From the NCBI RefSeq assembly GCF_900102375.1, contig NZ_FNBO01000002.1, forward strand, positions 62,001-126,000: a DNA stretch of 64,000 bases. Reading direction: 5' to 3'. The translations under genes and the position numbers were made by a program. The notes beneath the pieces were generated by a model, which worked only from the letters and a program-made list of their open reading frames with translations, was not told the DNA's origin and searched no databases. The stretch comes from Halorubrum xinjiangense (GTDB lineage Archaea > Halobacteriota > Halobacteria > Halobacteriales > Haloferacaceae). Positions 27,120 to 35,629 of the stretch are shown one piece after another (the first letter of the stretch is position 1; every line of letters begins with the position of its first letter).

Positions 27120-27557
27120 ATGGAGACCAGAGGCACGTTCGCCCCCGAGACGCGAGCCGAGGCGCTCGAACGGTACGAGGAGGTCGGCCCCGTCGCGCAG
27201 GTGGTCGTCCGCGAGGCGACGAAGGCGATGTCGTTCGACGCCGCCGAGTACGACGAGCGCGTCACCCCCGAGGTGATCCGGACCGCCCGCGACGCGACGT
27301 TCGCCGAGTTACTCGCGGTCCACGTCGGCGAGGGCGACGAGTTCGACGCGTGGCTCGCGGACAGCGAGTTCGACGACGCGGACGTCGTCCGGATCGGCTC
27401 CGAGAACGTCGACAACGTCGTCTGGCACCCGATCCCCTTCGCCGAGACGGTGATCGCGGCGACGTACCAGGAGGAGCCCGACGCGGCGGCCAGCACCCTC
27501 CGGCGCAACGCCTTCGGACGCGTCTACCGCGAGGAGTTCTACGAGTCTGGACGGTAG
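27120..27557 (+). CDS. DUF5809-type haloarchaeal protein
   Basis: A 145-residue acidic soluble protein with conserved-looking stretches RYEEVGPVAQVVVREATKAM, EVIRTARDATFAELL and NVVWHPIPFAETVIAATY. No catalytic motif is recognised. It follows the DUF5810 gene in the same direction, the usual neighbour of this family, so the two probably act together. Confidence 0.75.
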   Translation: METRGTFAPETRAEALERYEEVGPVAQVVVREATKAMSFDAAEYDERVTPEVIRTARDATFAELLAVHVGEGDEFDAWLADSEFDDADVVRIGSENVDNVVWHPIPFAETVIAATYQEEPDAAASTLRRNAFGRVYREEFYESGR

Positions 27558-27664
27558 ATCGATCGACCGGGACGAATCACGACGCGGCCGCTTTCCGAGA
27601 CGAACGAAACCGCAAAATCGAACCGCCAGCGTCGCGGCCGGCGACGCGTTACGGGCTCGGCGCC

Positions 27665-27931
27665 TTACAGGCGGCCGACGTTCTCGACCGCGACGGACTC
27701 GACGTCTTCGACCTGCGAGAACGCCTCCTCGACGGCCTCTGTCCCGCCCGCGCCGTCGGGGACGATGACGGTCGGCAGGAGCGCGACCAGCCCGAACGCG
27801 ACGTCGTCGCGCTCGAAGCCGCGGATCTTCGCGCCCTCGGGGAGCGCCTCCTCCAGGCGGTCTTGGAGGTCGTCGAGGTCGACTCCGGGGCTGTTCGGCA
27901 TGACCTTGATCTTGGCGGCGACGTCGCCCAT
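27665..27931 (-). CDS. ef1b: Translation elongation factor aEF-1 beta
   Basis: An 88-residue archaeal guanine-nucleotide exchange factor that recharges aEF-1alpha with GTP. It has the family pattern [44 protein letters not shown] and [14 protein letters not shown]. It starts one base after the stop of the two-zinc-finger gene, so they form an operon. Confidence 0.95.
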   Translation of the reverse strand: MGDVAAKIKVMPNSPGVDLDDLQDRLEEALPEGAKIRGFERDDVAFGLVALLPTVIVPDGAGGTEAVEEAFSQVEDVESVAVENVGRL

Positions 27932-27932
27932 C

Positions 27933-28112
27933 TCAGGGCCCCCGGAATCCGCAGTCGTAGCACTCGTAGAGGTTGCTCTGCTTCCGGCACTTCGAGCACC
28001 GGTAGATGGTGGCGCCACAGTCCGGACAGGAGAACTGCGCGGCGTTCATGCCGGACACCTGAATCCCACAGGAGACGCACTGCGGGGTGGCTTGAGAGTC
28101 GCTCTGGCTCAT
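27933..28112 (-). CDS. Two-zinc-finger small protein, HVO_2753-like
   Basis: A 59-residue protein with four CxxC pairs (CVSC, CPDC, CSKC, CYDC), enough for two zinc sites. It strongly resembles Haloferax HVO_2753, a structurally characterised small zinc protein that I recall also sits beside aEF-1beta; deletion there affects swarming and biofilm. The ATG at 28112 is supported by a TATA-like ggttaaaag about 26 nt upstream. The linked translation-factor gene suggests a role with nucleic acids or the ribosome. Confidence 0.88.
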   Translation of the reverse strand: MSQSDSQATPQCVSCGIQVSGMNAAQFSCPDCGATIYRCSKCRKQSNLYECYDCGFRGP

Positions 28113-28224
28113 ACACGTACTCACCGGCGGCGACTTTTAACCGTTGTTCTTTTCGCCGCAACGCTTCGTGCGCCCCGGTACCGTGCCGCTCGACGGTCGC
28201 AATCCGTTCGGTCGACGGCGGGCT

Positions 28225-28270
28225 GTCACGTCGCGGTCGACGAGGGGATCGTCACGTCGCGGTCGACGAG
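28225..28270. repeat. Two 20-nt exact direct repeats
   Basis: The sequence gtcacgtcgcggtcgacgag occurs at 28225-28244 and again at 28251-28270, a period of 26 nt. It lies between the zinc-finger promoter and the permease stop. It may be replication slippage or paired binding sites. Confidence 0.6.
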
Positions 28271-28294
28271 AGACCGTCACCCTCCTCTGACCGC

Positions 28295-29530
28295 TTAGCC
28301 GACGATCAGCGGGCCGATAAGGACGCCCATCAGGTGGACGCGCCGCGCGCCGACCCGCGGCGGGACGAGCCCTAGCGCGCCGGCGACGAGGAGGACGCCG
28401 ACGCCGAACGCCCCGGCAAACGCGTACGACACGAGCGCGAGCAGCCCCAACACGCCGGCCGAGAGCCGGGTGTAGTCGGCGTTCCCGACGATCCGGAGGT
28501 ACGGGTCGCCGACCAGCACGACCAGGGCGAACCCGAAGCAGGCGGCGGTCGCGGCCGCGACGAGCAGCATCGGCAGCGCGAACGGCACGCCCGCCCGGTC
28601 GATCGCGACGGTCACGCCCGTCCGCGGCGTTCCGAGCGCGACTAGCGCGAACAGGGCGAATATCGTGTTCGCCGTGCTCGCGCCGCTCGTCGCCACGACG
28701 AACCCGCGGTCGGCCGACGCGCGCGGCACCGCGGGCATCGCGGCGACGGCGGCGATGGCGGCCGACACGCCCGGCACGTAGCCCACTACCGCGCCGGCGA
28801 GCGAGCCGGCGCCGGCGCTCGTCCCGAGGTCGCGCGCCCGCATCGCGATCCGGGGATCGGCCTGCGGCGGGACGCCATCGCCGCCGAGCGCGTCGACGAG
28901 GACGGGGACGCCGAACAGCCCGGCGAAGAGCGGCGCGAGGACGCCCCCGGTCGACAGCGGCGCCGCGGGGTCGGCGTCGAGCGTCGCGAACCCGAGCGCG
29001 GCGCTCGCGAGGAAGGCGACCAATCCGCCGACTGCGGCCCGACGCGACGACTCGGTGAGGACGAGCAGGGCGACGACGCCCCCGAGCAGCAGTGGGAGGT
29101 GCGCGCGCAGCGTCGGATACCACCGAACCATGAGCCACGTGATCGGGACCGCCAGCGGCACCGCGAGCGCGACCGCCAGCCCGGAGCCGACTGCGGAGAG
29201 GCGGAGCGCCTCCCGGCCGCGGCCCGCGATCACCAGGCGGTGGCCGGGGAGCGCGGCGACCGCGGTCGCGGCGTCGGGCACGCCGAGCGCGAGCGCAGGG
29301 ACGATGTCAAGGAAGGAGTGGACGACGCCGGCACCGAGCATCGCGACGCCGACGAACAGCGGATCGGCCGGCACCGACGGCGCGAACCCGGCCAGAAGCA
29401 GCGCGAAGTTGTTGGCGTGGAGCCCGGGGACCAGCCCGCTCGCGGTCCCGAGCGCGACCCCGCCGAGCAGGAACGCGAGCGCGCCGGCCGCGAACGTCGG
29501 GTCGACGACCGGCCGCACGAGCGCGTCCAT
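28295..29530 (-). CDS. TctA-like membrane permease (DUF112 family)
   Basis: A 411-residue protein with about ten hydrophobic segments. The conserved GTASGLVPGLHANNFALLL loop near residue 30 and a second, inverted-repeat half (VVGYVPGVSAAIAAVAAMP near 240) match the large subunit of tripartite tricarboxylate transporters. No binding-protein (TctC) or small-subunit (TctB) gene is adjacent, and archaeal members of this DUF112 group are usually alone, so the substrate is unknown. Confidence 0.85.
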   Translation of the reverse strand: MDALVRPVVDPTFAAGALAFLLGGVALGTASGLVPGLHANNFALLLAGFAPSVPADPLFVGVAMLGAGVVHSFLDIVPALALGVPDAATAVAALPGHRLVIAGRGREALRLSAVGSGLAVALAVPLAVPITWLMVRWYPTLRAHLPLLLGGVVALLVLTESSRRAAVGGLVAFLASAALGFATLDADPAAPLSTGGVLAPLFAGLFGVPVLVDALGGDGVPPQADPRIAMRARDLGTSAGAGSLAGAVVGYVPGVSAAIAAVAAMPAVPRASADRGFVVATSGASTANTIFALFALVALGTPRTGVTVAIDRAGVPFALPMLLVAAATAACFGFALVVLVGDPYLRIVGNADYTRLSAGVLGLLALVSYAFAGAFGVGVLLVAGALGLVPPRVGARRVHLMGVLIGPLIVG

Positions 29531-29614
29531 CGAGGCGGGATGGCCGCGGCTCCGGACTTAACGTGTCGGACGGCCGCGACCCTCCGCAGAACCAGCGCGA
29601 TTCGGACCGAGCGA

Positions 29615-29809
29615 TCAGGCGTGCTTCGCCGCCTGCGCCTTCTTCTGGGTGACGTAGCCGGCGATCCGGTTGCGGACGCCCTTCGACTCGACGGTCGTCA
29701 GGGCGGTGACGCTCTCCTTGTTCGTCTCGAAGTCCGTGTTGAACGAGTCGGGATACCGCTCCAGCAGGACGTTCCCGAGCTGCTTGATGTACTTGGGTTT
29801 GATGGCCAT
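29615..29809 (-). CDS. rps17e: Ribosomal protein S17e
   Basis: A 64-residue small-subunit protein with the family pattern IKPKYIKQLGNVLLERYP and NKESVTALTTVESKGVRNRIAGYVT. A TATA-like ccttttag lies about 26 nt upstream. It follows the CofD operon but has its own promoter. Confidence 0.95.
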   Translation of the reverse strand: MAIKPKYIKQLGNVLLERYPDSFNTDFETNKESVTALTTVESKGVRNRIAGYVTQKKAQAAKHA

Positions 29810-29926
29810 ACCGAGCGATACCGCCGGCCCGAACTAAAAGGGTTCGTTCCGCCGCGAGCGGCCGCGAGGCGCTGTCCCGGCCGCAGAAACGAGCCCGACG
29901 CGACCGCGCCGTCTAGTCACCCCTCG

Positions 29927-30583
29927 TCACGTCCCGCCCAGGCGCTCCCGCCACCCGGTCGCCTCGTCGATGCGCGCAAACGCCTCGCGCTCGGCCGGCC
30001 CGCCGCAGCGCTCGACCACGTCGGCGAAGTATTCGAGCCGCTCCACCAGCTCGTCGGTGTCGAACGCCGGCACGTCGAGCCGCGAGGCGGCCACCGTGGC
30101 GTCGACGACCGCGCCGAACCCGCGGTTCACCGTCGGGACGCGCTCCGCGACGACCTCCGCCTCGACGGGCTTCAGTTCCCACGTCCGAATCGTGGTGTCG
30201 CCCTCGGTCTCGGCGCTCACCCGCTCCGCGCGCACCTCCACCCACGCGTCGGCCCCCGGAAGGACCGGCTCGTCGACCTCGCGGACCGTCAGCGCCGCGT
30301 CGACGAACGTCCGCGGGTCGACGGTGAACTGGACCACCCCGCCGCCGCGCTCGGCGAAGTTCCGCCACGTGCGGGTGCGCCCGTAGGTGCGCGCGGTGAC
30401 GACCCCCTCGGAGCTGTCCGGCGCGTGGAGCCCCAGCGCCGCGACGTTCCACCGGTCGTTCGGCCCGAGCGTCGTCACCACGGACTCGGTGACCCCCCGG
30501 AGCGCCACCGGCCAGCCGTCGGGGGCGACCTCGGCGGGGTCGGTCCCCTCTGCGGCTGCTCCGTCGGGCCGTTCGTCGCTCAC
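29927..30583 (-). CDS. DUF447 family flavin-reductase-like protein
   Basis: A 218-residue protein of the DUF447 family, predicted to have the FMN-binding split-barrel fold. It shows VTESVVTTLGPNDRWNVAALGLH at the N-terminus, YGRTRTWRNFAERG and an RGFGAVVDATVAASRL motif near 150. The ATG overlaps the stop of the CitG-like gene (ATGA), making it the last gene of a four-gene operon. In archaea DUF447 repeatedly neighbours CitG-like genes; the reaction is not known. Confidence 0.85.
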   Translation of the reverse strand: MSDERPDGAAAEGTDPAEVAPDGWPVALRGVTESVVTTLGPNDRWNVAALGLHAPDSSEGVVTARTYGRTRTWRNFAERGGGVVQFTVDPRTFVDAALTVREVDEPVLPGADAWVEVRAERVSAETEGDTTIRTWELKPVEAEVVAERVPTVNRGFGAVVDATVAASRLDVPAFDTDELVERLEYFADVVERCGGPAEREAFARIDEATGWRERLGGT

Positions 30584-31614
30584 GGCGCCACCTCCGCGCC
30601 GCGCCGGAGCGCGACGAACAGCGCCGCGCAGGTGAGGTCGGCGGTCGTGCCGGGGTTGACCCCCTCGGCGACGAACGCCTCGGCCAGCGACTCCGCGGCC
30701 TCGAGGTCGGCGTCGTGGACGTCGTCGGCGTCGACCGCGGAAACGTCACCGATCGGGCCGGCCGGATCTCCTCCGCCCGGTTCCAGAACCGCCCTCGCGC
30801 GTCCGCTCGCCTCGCGCGCCGTCTCCGCGCCGCGCGTCGACGCGACGAGGGTGTCCGGTTCCGCGGCGAGCAGCCCCAGGAACGCCCGCGCGGCCCGGTC
30901 CGTGAGCGGCCCCTCGTCGGTCAGGATCCACTCGGCCGCGCGGAACGTCCGCGGGAACCCCTCGGTCCACTCGGCGGCGTTGCGGTCGGGGACGCGGTCC
31001 GGGTCTACCGAGTCGGTCGCCGTCCCCGAGCCGGTCTCCGCCGACCCGCCCGACTCCGCGGACAGCGCCAACACGTCGCGCAGGGCCATCTCGCGCTCGC
31101 GGAGCGCGGGCTCGGCGTCGCTCCCGCGGCGCACGTCGAGGCCGGCCGCGCCCGGCGGCGGGTCGTCGACCGCGACGTCGACGGCCTCGAACGCGCGGTA
31201 GAACGCGACGGCGTCGTCGACGGTCGTCGCGCGACAGACAGCGTCGAGGCCGGCGGGCGAGAGCTCCCGATCGGGGTCCGCGGTCGCCCGAACCAGCGGA
31301 ACCAAGAGCAGCAGGCAGCCGAACTGCGTGTTCGTGCCGGCGCGGTCGGCCATCCCCGCCACGGCGCGCTCGAACGCCTCGCCGATCGCGGGGGGGTCAG
31401 CGGCGTCGATACCGCTTCCGGCGGCCAGTTCGAGTCCCGACCGCGCGCCGACGGCGCCGCCGAGGAACGCCTCGAACCGCAGGTCGTCGAGGTCGCGGCG
31501 TCGGTCGACGTTCCCGGGCTTCGGCGTGCCGGCGACCTCCAGCAGGAGCGCGAGCGTCGCGTCGTCGACCGGGCCGACCGCGTCCGCCCCGCCGCCGCGC
31601 TCGTCGCGGGTCAC
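30580..31614 (-). CDS. Triphosphoribosyl-dephospho-CoA synthase-like (CitG/MdcB) protein
   Basis: A 344-residue protein related to CitG. Motifs are LEVAGTPKPGNVDRRRD near 25-40, GTNTQFGCLLLLVPL near 95 and the C-terminal VNPGTTADLTCAALFV. In bacteria CitG makes the prosthetic-group precursor of citrate lyase; no citrate or malonate lyase genes are seen here, so the archaeal enzyme probably makes a different compound. The GTG start overlaps the upstream stop by 4 nt (GTGA), and the end overlaps DUF447. Sandwiched between CofD/Dus-like and DUF447, it is likely part of a cofactor or RNA-modification route. Confidence 0.85.
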   Translation of the reverse strand: MTRDERGGGADAVGPVDDATLALLLEVAGTPKPGNVDRRRDLDDLRFEAFLGGAVGARSGLELAAGSGIDAADPPAIGEAFERAVAGMADRAGTNTQFGCLLLLVPLVRATADPDRELSPAGLDAVCRATTVDDAVAFYRAFEAVDVAVDDPPPGAAGLDVRRGSDAEPALREREMALRDVLALSAESGGSAETGSGTATDSVDPDRVPDRNAAEWTEGFPRTFRAAEWILTDEGPLTDRAARAFLGLLAAEPDTLVASTRGAETAREASGRARAVLEPGGGDPAGPIGDVSAVDADDVHDADLEAAESLAEAFVAEGVNPGTTADLTCAALFVALRRGAEVAP

Positions 31615-32453
31615 AGCCGCGCCTCCGGCTCGGGGCCCGCTTCGCCGCCGCGCAGGCGGAGCCGTCCCGCCCGCCACTTCTCCACCGCGTCCGCGACGCG
31701 CGCGAGGACCGGCGGGTCCTCCGTCGGGCGCCCGACGCTCACCGCGTCGGCGCCGTGTCCGGCGTACTCGGCGACCGTTTCGCGGGCCCGGACGCCGTTG
31801 TTGGCGACGAGCGTCAGGCCGGCGAGCGCGGTCTCCTCGCCGCCCACAGACGCCGCTTCGACCGCTGCGGCGTCGATTGCTGCCGCGAGGTCCGCGATCA
31901 CCGCCTCCGAGTCCATCGCGTCGACGTGGAGCCAGTCCGCGCCCGCGGCGGCGACGGTCTCAGCGACGGCGACGAGGTCGACGCCCGGCACCTCGGCGCG
32001 GACCTTCACGCTCGTCGTCACGCCGGTCTCGGCCGCGGCGGCGACGTACCGCGCGAGGCGGTCGGGCTCGCGGAGCAGCGACTCGCCGCAGCCGACCGCG
32101 CGCAGTTCGGGCTGTCGGCAGTGGGCGTTGACCTCGCAGACCGCGTCGCGGTCGGCGCAGATCCGCGCCGCCTCTCGGACCGGCCCCGGCGTCGCGCTCC
32201 GGACGTTGACCCCGGGGCGGACCGGCGCGTCCGCGAGCGCGTCGAGCTGGTCGGCGACGAAGGCGAGCGGGTCGGCCGGGAGGAACTCCTCTCGGCCGCG
32301 GGCGACGAGGTCGCGGGCCGCCGCCCGGCTGGCCGGGTCGAGCGCGACCCCGCCGAGCAGCGCGACGTCGACGTGCTCGGCTGCGTCTCGTGCCCACTCG
32401 GCGTCGGCGGCGCCGCTGAGGCTCGCGGCGACGAGGAACGGTTCCCGCGTCAC
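31611..32453 (-). CDS. tRNA-dihydrouridine synthase-like TIM-barrel flavoprotein
   Basis: A 280-residue protein with a GTG start overlapping the cofD stop by 4 nt. Dus-like features are [36 protein letters not shown] (with the two-Cys [11 protein letters not shown] region), [11 protein letters not shown] and [15 protein letters not shown] near the end, plus [13 protein letters not shown] as the phosphate-binding end. It differs from true Dus by lacking a long C-terminal RNA-binding helical domain. It may act on tRNA or on a small molecule; the operon with CofD hints at the latter. Note the usual Dus active-site Cys region cannot be placed with certainty. Confidence 0.75.
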   Translation of the reverse strand: MTREPFLVAASLSGAADAEWARDAAEHVDVALLGGVALDPASRAAARDLVARGREEFLPADPLAFVADQLDALADAPVRPGVNVRSATPGPVREAARICADRDAVCEVNAHCRQPELRAVGCGESLLREPDRLARYVAAAAETGVTTSVKVRAEVPGVDLVAVAETVAAAGADWLHVDAMDSEAVIADLAAAIDAAAVEAASVGGEETALAGLTLVANNGVRARETVAEYAGHGADAVSVGRPTEDPPVLARVADAVEKWRAGRLRLRGGEAGPEPEARL

Positions 32454-33487
32454 TCCGCGCCCTCCCGCGGCGGTCCCGCGTCCGGCGCGTCCTCGGTGAC
32501 AGCCGCCAGCGCGCGCTCGCAGGCGCGAGCGACGCGCTCGGCGTCGTCCGCGTCGTCGATACGCGTGTCGGTGCGCTCGACGTGGCGGTCGAGGTCGGTC
32601 GGGTCCGCGTCGTCGAGGACGAACGCGTCCGCGAAGGGGTAGGCGTCGGCCACGCCCGCGGTCGAAGGCTCGCGGCCGACGCCCGCCATCAGCTCCGCCG
32701 CGGGACCAGAAAACACCTCGTCGCCGACGAACGGCGAGACGGCGACCACGGGCGTCTCCCGGAGCGCGCGCTCGAAGCCGGGGAGCGCCAGCATCGGCCC
32801 GAGGCTCGTCACGGGATTCGAGGGGCCGATCACGACCGGATCCGCGAGGGCGTCCCGCACGGCGTCGGTCGGCTCGGCATCGGCGGCGCCCCGGAACTCC
32901 ACGTCGGCCACCGGCGGCTCGCCGCGGCGCGCGACCCAGTACTCCTGGAAGTGGAGCGTCTCGCCGCTCTCGGTGTGGACCAGCGTCGCGACCGGGTCGT
33001 CGGACATCGGGAGGAGGTCGACGTCGAGGTCGAACGCGTCCGCGAGGATTCGGATCGCTTCGGTGAGCGATTTCCCCTCGTCGAGCAGGCTCGTCCGCGT
33101 GAGGTGGACCGCGCGGTCGCGGTCGCCGATCTCCATGAACTCGCCGACCGCCGAGAACCGCCGCCACCGGGCGATCTCGCGGCCCGCGGTCTGCGCGTCG
33201 TCGGCGAGGTATCGGGGGGCCGTTCCGAGGCCGACCTCGTCGGCGAGCCGCCGCAGCTCCGCGTGGGTCGCGGTCGTGTCGCCGTCGATCCCCCACCACG
33301 TCTCGCGGTCGAGGACGCCGCCGCCGGCGAACAGCACGGTGTCGACGTCGGGGCAGACGAGGTGGCCGCCGAGCTCGACGTCGTCGCCGGTGTTGGCGAC
33401 GACCGCGGTCTCGGCCGACTCGAACACCCGGGCCGCGCCGTCGAGGAGCTTCGGCGTGCCCGTCCCCCCGGCGAGGAAGGTTACCAT
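32450..33487 (-). CDS. cofD: 2-phospho-L-lactate (or PEP) transferase CofD
   Basis: A 345-residue enzyme of coenzyme F420 synthesis; it joins the lactyl- or enolpyruvyl-phosphate unit to the deazaflavin Fo. The opening [22 protein letters not shown], then [22 protein letters not shown] and [19 protein letters not shown], are family signatures. The ATG at 33487 begins directly at the conserved strand; a TATA-like gatacaaatc about 25 nt upstream agrees. It heads the operon cofD, Dus-like, CitG-like, DUF447, all with 4-nt overlaps. Confidence 0.95.
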   Translation of the reverse strand: MVTFLAGGTGTPKLLDGAARVFESAETAVVANTGDDVELGGHLVCPDVDTVLFAGGGVLDRETWWGIDGDTTATHAELRRLADEVGLGTAPRYLADDAQTAGREIARWRRFSAVGEFMEIGDRDRAVHLTRTSLLDEGKSLTEAIRILADAFDLDVDLLPMSDDPVATLVHTESGETLHFQEYWVARRGEPPVADVEFRGAADAEPTDAVRDALADPVVIGPSNPVTSLGPMLALPGFERALRETPVVAVSPFVGDEVFSGPAAELMAGVGREPSTAGVADAYPFADAFVLDDADPTDLDRHVERTDTRIDDADDAERVARACERALAAVTEDAPDAGPPREGAE

Positions 33488-33565
33488 ACCGGCGCAAGGC
33501 GACGCCCGGATTTGTATCCTCGCCTCCGCGGACGACGAGCCGGATCGGCGCGAGCGCGCCGGCGT

Positions 33566-34077
33566 CATTTATAAGCTCCCGATGACGCGCTATCGATCTC
33601 CGCGGTTGGCGCGTGCCGACGAGTGCCCGCAGGGCGCGAGTCGCACGCGCGAGGTCGCCGGCGCTACGCGCCGGCTGCCAGAGGGACCTTCGGTCCCTCG
33701 CTGGAGTCAGTCGCCGAAGCGAAGCGGAGGCGACTGACGAGGCTGGGGAGGTGTGAGGCTGCGGTCCCGCGAGCGACCGAAGGGAGCGAGCGGGAATACG
33801 GAAGACGCAGCGCCGAGCGAAGCGAGGCGACCGTCTTCCGGTGGTGCTGTGCGGGGCGGGAATCGAAGGGGCAGCCGCGAGGCGGGCGCAGGCGACGTAA
33901 GCACCGCAACGAGGGAGCGGAGCGACCGAGTGAGGAGCGCAACGAGCGTGCGCCCGCCTCGCGGCTGGGGCTTCGGCGGTGTTCGCCGCGGCGGCTGCGG
34001 TTTATAAGCAAGCGGCTGGGGTTTTGGGAATGTTCGCCGCCGTCCTGTTGACACCTATTTATAAGCAAGCGACCGGG
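33566..34077 (+). repeat. Dispersed structured element, copy R1 (largest; candidate noncoding RNA)
   Basis: This fills most of the 723-nt gap between cofD and icd. In order: TATA-like tttataa (33568-33574); hairpin P1 at 33609-33650; an extra hairpin gccggcgc-tac-gcgccggc (33657-33675); an extra hairpin gagggacc-ttc-ggtccctc (33681-33699); stem P2 with arms gtcagtcgcc / ggcgactgac (33706-33715 with 33729-33738); the conserved gaggctggggagg; a stem cggaagacg / cgtcttccg (33799-33840); long-range stem P3 of 19 perfect pairs (33872-33890 with 33949-33967); then a tail with TATA motifs at 34001 and 34058. Copies R2 and R3 lie at 60.87 and 45.07 kb. P1 is nearly identical in all three. No acidic protein is encoded. 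Confidence 0.7.
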
Positions 34078-34210
34078 TCGGACATGGCCGCCGCAATATT
34101 TTAAATACGAGATTCGACGGAATCCAACTGGTAGCCGACACCGAAAGAGATCGGAAAAACACCGAGATCGAACAGACAGCGATCCGCCGAGAGCCGACCG
34201 TCTGTCCGCC

Positions 34211-35473
34211 TTACGCCAGTTCGTCGATCTTGTCGACGACGGCGTCCGCGAACTCGCTGGTCGCGAGCTTCTCGCCGCCCTCGATCTGCCGGTGAAGGTC
34301 GTAGGTGACCTTCCCGGAGGCGATGGTCTCTTCGACGGCGTCGCGCACGAGATCCGCGGCGTCGGACCAGCCGAGGTAATCGAGCATCTCGCGGCCCGAG
34401 AGGATCATCGCGGTGGGGTTCACCTTGTCCTCGCCGGCGTACTTGGGCGCGGAGCCGTGGACCGGCTCGGCGAGACAGCGGCCGTGACCGAAGTTGGCGC
34501 CGGGCGCGATGCCGAGGCCGCCGATCTGCGCGCCGGCGGCGTCGGACATGTAGTCGCCGTTGAGGTTCATCGTCGCGATGACCTCGTACTCGTCGGTGCG
34601 GGTCAACAGCTGCTGGAGCATGTTGTCCGCGATGCGGTCCTTAACGACGACGGTGCCCTCGGGCTGCTCGCCGTCGTGCTCCTCCCAGAGCTGGTCCTCG
34701 GTGATGACGTCCTCGCCGTACTCCTCCTCGGCGACCTCGTAGCCCCAGTCGCGGAAGGCGCCCTCGGTGAACTTCATGATGTTCCCCTTGTGGACGAGGG
34801 TGACCGAATCGCGGCCGTTGGCGACCGCGTAGTCGATGGCCTCGCGGACGAGGCGCTTCGAGCCGAACTCGGAGATGGGCTTGACGCCGATGCCGACCGG
34901 GCCGTCGTGGATGACGTCCGCGATGCCCATGTCGTCTTCGAGGAAGTCGCGTACCTCCTCGACCTCGTCGGTGCCGGCCTCCCACTCGACGCCCGCGTAG
35001 ACGTCCTCCGTGTTCTCGCGGAAGGTGATCATGTCCATCTTCTCGGGGTTCTTGACGGGCGACGGGACGCCCTCGAGGTGGTAGGTCGGGCGGACGTTCG
35101 CGAACAGGTCGAGCGTCTGCCGGAGCGCGACGTTCAGCGAGCGGAACCCGGCGCCGACCGGCGTCGTCAGCGGGCCCTTGATCGCGACGCGGTGGTCGCG
35201 GATGGCCGAGACGGTGTCCTCGGGGAGGTTCTCGTCGTACTTCTCGCGGGCGGACGCCCCGGCGTAGACCCGCATCCACGCGATGGAGCGACCCGTCGCC
35301 TCGGCGGCGGCGTCGAGTACCTGCTGCGCGGCCGGCCCGACGTCGGTACCGATTCCGTCGCCGTGAATGATCGGGACGATCGGGTTGGACGGAACGTTCA
35401 GCTCGCCGGTCTCCTCGTCGGCGATCGTGATGACTTCGCCGTCGTCGGGGACGTCGACCTTATCGTAGCTCAT
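34211..35473 (-). CDS. icd: Isocitrate dehydrogenase (NADP-dependent type)
   Basis: A 420-residue decarboxylating dehydrogenase of the citric acid cycle, converting isocitrate to 2-oxoglutarate. Substrate-binding FRSLNVALRQTLDLFANVRP, ITFRENTEDVYAG, and the KGNIMKFTEGAFRDWGYEVA and NLNGDYMSDAAGAQIGGLGIAPGANFG segments are all present. Length and motifs match the monofunctional bacterial-type icd used by haloarchaea. NADP preference is inferred from the family. The gene has a proline/lysine-poor acidic surface typical of halophiles. Confidence 0.96.
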   Translation of the reverse strand: MSYDKVDVPDDGEVITIADEETGELNVPSNPIVPIIHGDGIGTDVGPAAQQVLDAAAEATGRSIAWMRVYAGASAREKYDENLPEDTVSAIRDHRVAIKGPLTTPVGAGFRSLNVALRQTLDLFANVRPTYHLEGVPSPVKNPEKMDMITFRENTEDVYAGVEWEAGTDEVEEVRDFLEDDMGIADVIHDGPVGIGVKPISEFGSKRLVREAIDYAVANGRDSVTLVHKGNIMKFTEGAFRDWGYEVAEEEYGEDVITEDQLWEEHDGEQPEGTVVVKDRIADNMLQQLLTRTDEYEVIATMNLNGDYMSDAAGAQIGGLGIAPGANFGHGRCLAEPVHGSAPKYAGEDKVNPTAMILSGREMLDYLGWSDAADLVRDAVEETIASGKVTYDLHRQIEGGEKLATSEFADAVVDKIDELA

Positions 35474-35629
35474 GAACGTTCGTGGATTCCTGTGCCCCCC
35501 TAAAGTGCCTGCCGTTTTCGGCGGGAGCGTCGCGCTCGCAGCGTTTGCCGGTTCTCGCCGGGCGATCCTCGGGCCGCTCCGCGGACGCGTCTCCCGACGC
35601 CTCGCTGCTGCTCGCCCGGCGGTTGCCGG

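Noticed and set aside
33590-34060. Open reading frames of 60-140 codons on both strands in the R1 element.
   Set aside because: Products are Arg-rich, frames are not conserved among the copies, and the sequence is explained by pairing stems.
33609-34071. CRISPR array or other regularly interspaced repeat.
   Set aside because: There are no short identical direct repeats with unique spacers; repeated blocks are palindromic and of different kinds, and no cas genes are in the window.
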